A DNA stretch of 64,000 nucleotides, taken from positions 306,622-370,621 of the forward strand of contig CBDDYR010000001.1 of assembly GCA_965235635.1 (NCBI GenBank), read 5' to 3'. The notes under the pieces are model-generated. The model ran no database searches, was not told where the DNA came from, and worked only from the letters and a program-made list of their open reading frames with translations. Position 1 is the stretch's first letter. Each line of letters starts with the position of its first letter. The stretch is from Fontibacterium meridianamericanum. GTDB taxonomy: Bacteria; Pseudomonadota; Alphaproteobacteria; Pelagibacterales; Pelagibacteraceae. The translations under genes and the position numbers were made by a program. Positions 60,279 to 64,000 of this stretch are shown in pieces.

Positions 60279-60831
60279 TCAAAAAAATGCTGAGTTATTT
60301 ATTGAATTTATTCTTTCTTCAGAGGGTCAGGCAATATTATTAGACCCAAAAATTAGACGATTACCTGTAAATCCTGAAACATACTCCATGGCACCAAAAG
60401 ATTATCCAAATCCTTTTAAAGATAAATCAATAGGTAAGGCTGTAAACTTTGACGTAAATTTATCAGAAGTTAGGTATAGCGTAATTAATGCTCTTTTTGA
60501 CTCCATGATAACATATCGATTGAATGATCTAAAAGAAGCCGTGTCAGCTATAAACAAAGCTGAAGCAGCATTAGCAAAAAAAGATAATGCTCAAGCAAAA
60601 ACTTTAATAAAAGAGGCAAAAGAATTAATTTCTAAATTACCAATCACTGAAGCCCAAGCAAATGATCCAGCTTTTAATGCGATCTTTACTAAAAGTAGAT
60701 TAAAAGAAAAAGACAACGAACAATATGCTGGAACTCGACAAGCTGAAATTGAAGCTCAATGGGATAAAGAAATTGTCAGCAATTATTCAAAAGCAAAAGA
60801 AAAAGCACAACTTGCTTTAAAATCTTTATAA
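60253..60831 (+). CDS. ABC importer periplasmic binding protein, C-terminal part, frameshifted gene
   Basis: Real coding begins at about 60265 (NAPNQKNAELFIEFILSSEGQ). The first codons of the ORF are out-of-frame. It contains the C-lobe motifs SSEGQAILLDP and RRLPVNPETY, then a roughly 100-residue helical tail (KEAVSAINKAEAALAKKDNAQAKTLI) that is longer than in typical FutA/FbpA proteins. The joined protein is about 445 residues. Operon with the permease and ATPase genes downstream. Confidence 0.82.
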   Translation: MRLIKNAPNQKNAELFIEFILSSEGQAILLDPKIRRLPVNPETYSMAPKDYPNPFKDKSIGKAVNFDVNLSEVRYSVINALFDSMITYRLNDLKEAVSAINKAEAALAKKDNAQAKTLIKEAKELISKLPITEAQANDPAFNAIFTKSRLKEKDNEQYAGTRQAEIEAQWDKEIVSNYSKAKEKAQLALKSL

Positions 60832-60871
60832 ATAATTTATTGGTCTTATTAATAAGTTCGTAATTATTAAA

Positions 60872-62560
60872 ATGTTTAAAGATTTTTTTTTAAAAATTAT
60901 AGCAATTCTTATTGGGCTATTTTTAATAATCTTTTTAGTTCTGCCTATTATTCAAGTTCTCTATGTCTCATTTTTAGATACTTCAGGAAATTTAACTGTA
61001 TCAAATTTTTATGATTTTTTTAAAAGTCAACTTTTTAGAGAGTCTCTTTACAATTCTTTTTATGTGGCAATAATTTCTGTATTACTCTCCTCAATATTTG
61101 CAATACCCCTAGCTTATTTTACCACGAGATTTAATTTTAGTGGTTCAGTTATTATTCAGGTTTTAGGTTTTATACCTTTAATCATGCCTCCATTTGTCGG
61201 TGCTGTTGCAATGAAATTATTATTTGGAACAAATGGAACTATAAATTTAATTCTTAATGACTTTTTCAATTTTAAAATTCCATTTATGGAAGGTCTAAAT
61301 GGGGTAATTTTTGTAGAGTCAGTTCATTATTTTCCTTTCATTCTTGTAAATTTAATCTCCAGTTTAAATAATATTGATCGAAGTATGGAAGAGTCTGCAC
61401 AAAATTTAGGTTCTAAGGGAATAAGATTATTTCGAAAGATCATACTTCCACTATCAATGCCTGGATATGTTGCTGGTGCTAGTTTAGTTTTTTTAAAAGT
61501 CTTTGATGATTTAGGAACTCCTTTATTATTAAATGTAAATACGATGTTGGCACCTCAAGCTTATCTTCGTATTTCATCAATTGGAATAAATGACCCTATG
61601 GGCTACGTCATTTGTGTCATGTTATTACTTATTTCTATGCTTTCAATATGGGTTGCCAACCTTTCTTTGAAAGGAAAAGATTATTCAATGTTATTAAAAA
61701 GTGGGTCGGGTGGAATGTTAAAAAGAAATTTTTTACCCTATCAAAAAATATTTGCTTATTTTACGGTATTTTTAATATTATTTTTAGTTATATCACCTCA
61801 TATTGCTCTAACACTTTTATCATTTGGAACCATTTGGTCTTTTAGCACATTGCCAGATGGATTTACTTTATCTCACTACAAAACAATATTCGAAAATAGT
61901 TTTTATATTAAAAATACCCTACTCTTTTGCTCTATTGCAGCTTTTTTAGATATTATTCTAGCTTTTTTTATTTCTTACATTGTTATCCGTACTAAATTTA
62001 AAGGAAGACAACTTCTTGACTATATTGCAATGAGTGCAGTTGCAGTTCCGGGACTTGTTCTTGGCGTTGGATATCTAAAGACATTTTATTCAGTACAGTT
62101 ACCTTGGAGTGATAAATCAATGGCTTTTTGGTGGGGCATGATTGTAATTGTTCTTATAATAAGAAGATTGCCTTACGCGCTTAGAGCTTGTAGCGCTTCT
62201 TTAATGCAAATTAATAAAGCTCTTGAAGAATCCGCAGAGTCTTTGGGAGCAAAAAAATTTAATTTATTTAGAAAAATTTTAATTCCACTCATGATGGGTG
62301 GTTTGTTAACAGGATTTATAACTAGTTTTTCAACAGCAACGGTTGAGTTGTCAGCAACTATCATGTTGGTTTCCCAACAATCAGATGCCCCTCTTGCTTA
62401 TGCAATATATTCTTATATGCAAACTCCGGCTGGTAGAGGTCCTGGTGCAAGTTTTGGAATGATTGGAGTTTTAGTTGTGGCTATAGGAACTTTTGCTACA
62501 CAATTTATTATTGAAAGAAGATATAAAAATAAAAACTTAGATAACAAAATTAATTTATGA
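60872..62560 (+). CDS. ABC importer permease, fused two-domain (FbpB type)
   Basis: 562 residues with about 12 transmembrane helices and two binding-protein-dependent permease modules. Each has an EAA-like loop for ATPase contact: MEESAQNLGSKGIRLFRKIILPLSMPG in module one and LEESAESLGAKKFNLFRKILIPLMMGG in module two. This arrangement is that of FbpB/AfuB iron permeases and of ThiP-like proteins. Forty bases after the binding-protein gene; its stop overlaps the ATPase start (ATGA). Confidence 0.92.
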   Translation: MFKDFFLKIIAILIGLFLIIFLVLPIIQVLYVSFLDTSGNLTVSNFYDFFKSQLFRESLYNSFYVAIISVLLSSIFAIPLAYFTTRFNFSGSVIIQVLGFIPLIMPPFVGAVAMKLLFGTNGTINLILNDFFNFKIPFMEGLNGVIFVESVHYFPFILVNLISSLNNIDRSMEESAQNLGSKGIRLFRKIILPLSMPGYVAGASLVFLKVFDDLGTPLLLNVNTMLAPQAYLRISSIGINDPMGYVICVMLLLISMLSIWVANLSLKGKDYSMLLKSGSGGMLKRNFLPYQKIFAYFTVFLILFLVISPHIALTLLSFGTIWSFSTLPDGFTLSHYKTIFENSFYIKNTLLFCSIAAFLDIILAFFISYIVIRTKFKGRQLLDYIAMSAVAVPGLVLGVGYLKTFYSVQLPWSDKSMAFWWGMIVIVLIIRRLPYALRACSASLMQINKALEESAESLGAKKFNLFRKILIPLMMGGLLTGFITSFSTATVELSATIMLVSQQSDAPLAYAIYSYMQTPAGRGPGASFGMIGVLVVAIGTFATQFIIERRYKNKNLDNKINL

Positions 62561-63621
62561 CAAATATTGTAGAGATAAAAAATATTAATCTTTTTTTTGG
62601 CAATAATCATATTCTGAAAAATGTTAATATTGAAATTAAAGAAAAAGATTTTTTCACTTTCTTGGGACCCTCTGGATGTGGAAAAACTACTTTGCTTAGA
62701 TTAATTGCTGGTTTTGAAAAATCACAATCAGGAGAAGTTTTTATTGAGGGTAAAGAAATATCAAATCTTAGTCCTTGGGAAAGAAATGTAGGAATGGTTT
62801 TTCAAAATTATGCATTGTGGCCTCACATGTCAGTCTTTAAAAATATAAGCTTTGGTCTTGAAGAAAAAAAACTTTCAAAAAATGAAATTAATCAAAAAGT
62901 AAATAACATTTTAGAATTAGTTGATCTTTTAGATTTCAGTGAAAAATATCCGTATCAATTATCTGGGGGTCAACAGCAACGAGTTGCTCTTGCTAGAACT
63001 TTAGTAATAAATCCAAAAGTTCTATTACTTGATGAGCCGTTATCAAATTTAGATGCAAAATTAAGGATTGAGATGAGAGAAGAATTATTAAAAATGCATC
63101 AAAAACTTGGAATTACAATTATTTTTGTAACTCATGATCAAGAAGAAGCTAACTCAATGTCAGATACAATTGCGGTATTTAATAAAGGAGTCGTCCAACA
63201 AGTCGGTAGACCTATTGATCTTTATGATAATCCTAAAAATTTATTTGTTGCAAATTTTTTAGGAACAACCAATGTAATTGAAGGTTCAGTTTTTAAAGAT
63301 GCTAATGGAAACTATTTTAAAAGTGATAGAGGCTTAGTTATAAAAAATATAATAAATTCTGAAATAGGAAATTGTAAGATTTTGTTAAGACCTCAAAATA
63401 TATATTTAAATATTAATAATAAAGAAAATTTACTTCAAGAATTTTTTGCAAAAGTAATTGGTAAAGAATTCTTAGGCAATATGATCCGATATACTGTGAA
63501 TTTAAATAATCATATTTTAACTATCGATACTATTCATGAAATGAATGAAAAAATTCATCAAATAAATGAAGTTATAAAATTTTATTTAGATTCAAAAAAA
63601 ATAAAAACATTTAGATTTTAA
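62557..63621 (+). CDS. ABC importer ATPase (FbpC/PotA type)
   Basis: 354 residues. ABC motifs are complete: LGPSGCGKTT (Walker A), NYALWPHMSV (Q-loop), LSGGQQQRVALARTLV (signature), LLLDEPLSNLDAKLR (Walker B), and VTHDQEEANSMSD (H-loop). C-terminal TOBE-like domain from about 265 with ILLRPQNIYLN. Energises the importer formed with the two upstream genes. Iron, AEP or thiamine cannot be separated by sequence alone. Confidence 0.94.
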   Translation: MTNIVEIKNINLFFGNNHILKNVNIEIKEKDFFTFLGPSGCGKTTLLRLIAGFEKSQSGEVFIEGKEISNLSPWERNVGMVFQNYALWPHMSVFKNISFGLEEKKLSKNEINQKVNNILELVDLLDFSEKYPYQLSGGQQQRVALARTLVINPKVLLLDEPLSNLDAKLRIEMREELLKMHQKLGITIIFVTHDQEEANSMSDTIAVFNKGVVQQVGRPIDLYDNPKNLFVANFLGTTNVIEGSVFKDANGNYFKSDRGLVIKNIINSEIGNCKILLRPQNIYLNINNKENLLQEFFAKVIGKEFLGNMIRYTVNLNNHILTIDTIHEMNEKIHQINEVIKFYLDSKKIKTFRF

Positions 63622-63672
63622 TTAATTAAAATATTGAACTATCTTAATTTTTATTAATCTTTATATAAATAA

Positions 63673-64000
63673 TCATTTACAGGGCAAATTAGATCTTTTC
63701 CAACCCTCTCCTGTTGCAGGATTGCCTTCAAAACCATCTGAAATATTAATTAAATTTTTATAACCCTGTTGTTGTAATAATTTTGCAGCTGCCATTGATC
63801 TAACTCCTGATCTGCAAATAACTAAAATATTATCTTTTTTAGGAACTTTTTTATCAAGAAATTCTTTAACAAAATTTTCATTTTTTTGTCGATCGGGCCC
63901 TATTAAAAGAGAGATAAAAAATGTTTTAGAATTTAAAGCTTCTGCATCAGGTTTGCCAATATTATTCCATTCCTCTTCGGTTCGAACATCTAAAACAACG
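63673..64000 (-). CDS. Rhodanese-domain protein, 5' end outside window
   Basis: 109 codons from the TGA at 63673-63675 to the window edge. The translation has VVLDVRTEEEWN, then the active-site loop CRSGVRSMAAAKLL (catalytic Cys), followed by a Gly-rich DGFEGNP and a Cys near the C-terminus. A single rhodanese domain, possibly a thiosulfate or persulfide sulfurtransferase. The N-terminus is missing. Convergent with the ABC importer genes, 51 bases from the ATPase stop. Confidence 0.85.
   Translation of the reverse strand, partial: VVLDVRTEEEWNNIGKPDAEALNSKTFFISLLIGPDRQKNENFVKEFLDKKVPKKDNILVICRSGVRSMAAAKLLQQQGYKNLINISDGFEGNPATGEGWKRSNLPCK

Noticed and set aside
1..64000. CRISPR arrays and long direct repeats
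   Set aside because: Only homopolymer A/T runs, the groEL GGM repeats, the tRNA-Ser copy and the two lipoyl-domain coding regions repeat; none forms a spacer array.

Overview
The window is a very A+T-rich, extremely compact bacterial chromosome segment. Lysine, asparagine and isoleucine dominate the proteins, genes overlap by 1-26 bases or sit a few bases apart, and intergenic space is minimal. The gene families point to a streamlined alphaproteobacterium of the SAR11/Pelagibacterales type: a BamF/DUF3035 lipoprotein, DUF2948 beside hisD, short-form HisG with HisZ, an NDUFA9-like protein, a class IIA HAD protein of the TIGR01459 kind, and a tRNA-His with A73 and no encoded G-1. The exact lineage is an inference. 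No phage, transposon, CRISPR array or rRNA gene was seen.

Layout. 1-4.1 kb: purD (5' cut by the window edge), tadA, rluB, rsmD, pgi. 4.1-10.8 kb (minus strand): bamF-like lipoprotein, lspA, ileS, ribF, HAD phosphatase, omega-amino acid:pyruvate aminotransferase. 10.9-13.2 kb: groES-groEL behind a sigma-32-like promoter, closed by a strong terminator. 13.2-21.7 kb (minus strand): a long collinear run of cold-shock protein, small proteins, dcd, murA, DUF2948, hisD, infA, maf, tRNA-Phe, a histidine-rich short ORF, tRNA-His, hisS, hisZ and hisG. 21.8-27.8 kb (plus): tRNA-Thr, a pyruvate dehydrogenase pair (AceE carrying an N-terminal lipoyl domain, then AceF) and a serine hydrolase. 27.7-28.7 kb: a decayed tRNA-Ser copy, about 780 bp of gene-free DNA, and the intact tRNA-Ser. 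28.7-38.3 kb (minus): lepA, then the classical translation operon thrS-infC-rpmI-rplT-pheS-pheT (infC with a probable AUU start), headed by a glycosyltransferase. 38.3-47.8 kb: hydrolase, epimerase, gltB-gltD, uppP, NDUFA9-like protein. 47.8-51.1 kb: an rnd-kdsD-lptC-lptB operon for KDO/LPS export, with no lptA between lptC and lptB. 51.1-58.9 kb: small housekeeping and stress genes (DUF2798, ArfA-like peptide, SNase, PrpD-family, DUF192, MazG-like, HIT, rlmJ, mgtE, DMT transporter, yajQ). 59-63.6 kb: a periplasmic protein and a binding-protein-dependent ABC importer of the Fe(3+) type. The last 330 bases hold the 3' part of a rhodanese-domain gene.

Six apparent single-base indels break hisZ, lepA, pheT (three times) and the ABC binding-protein gene. 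lepA and pheT are normally intact, pheT is essential, and two of the indels lie in A runs, so sequencing or assembly error is the simplest explanation.

Most noteworthy: (1) a lipoyl domain fused to homodimeric E1 (AceE), almost a copy of the first AceF lipoyl domain, while the second AceF lipoyl domain has Glu in place of the lipoyl-lysine; (2) a short His-rich ORF plus hairpin just ahead of tRNA-His-hisS-hisZ-hisG, a candidate attenuation leader; (3) the tRNA-Ser duplication flanking a decayed block; (4) lptC-lptB without lptA and with an extended LptB; (5) a 36-residue ArfA-like protein.
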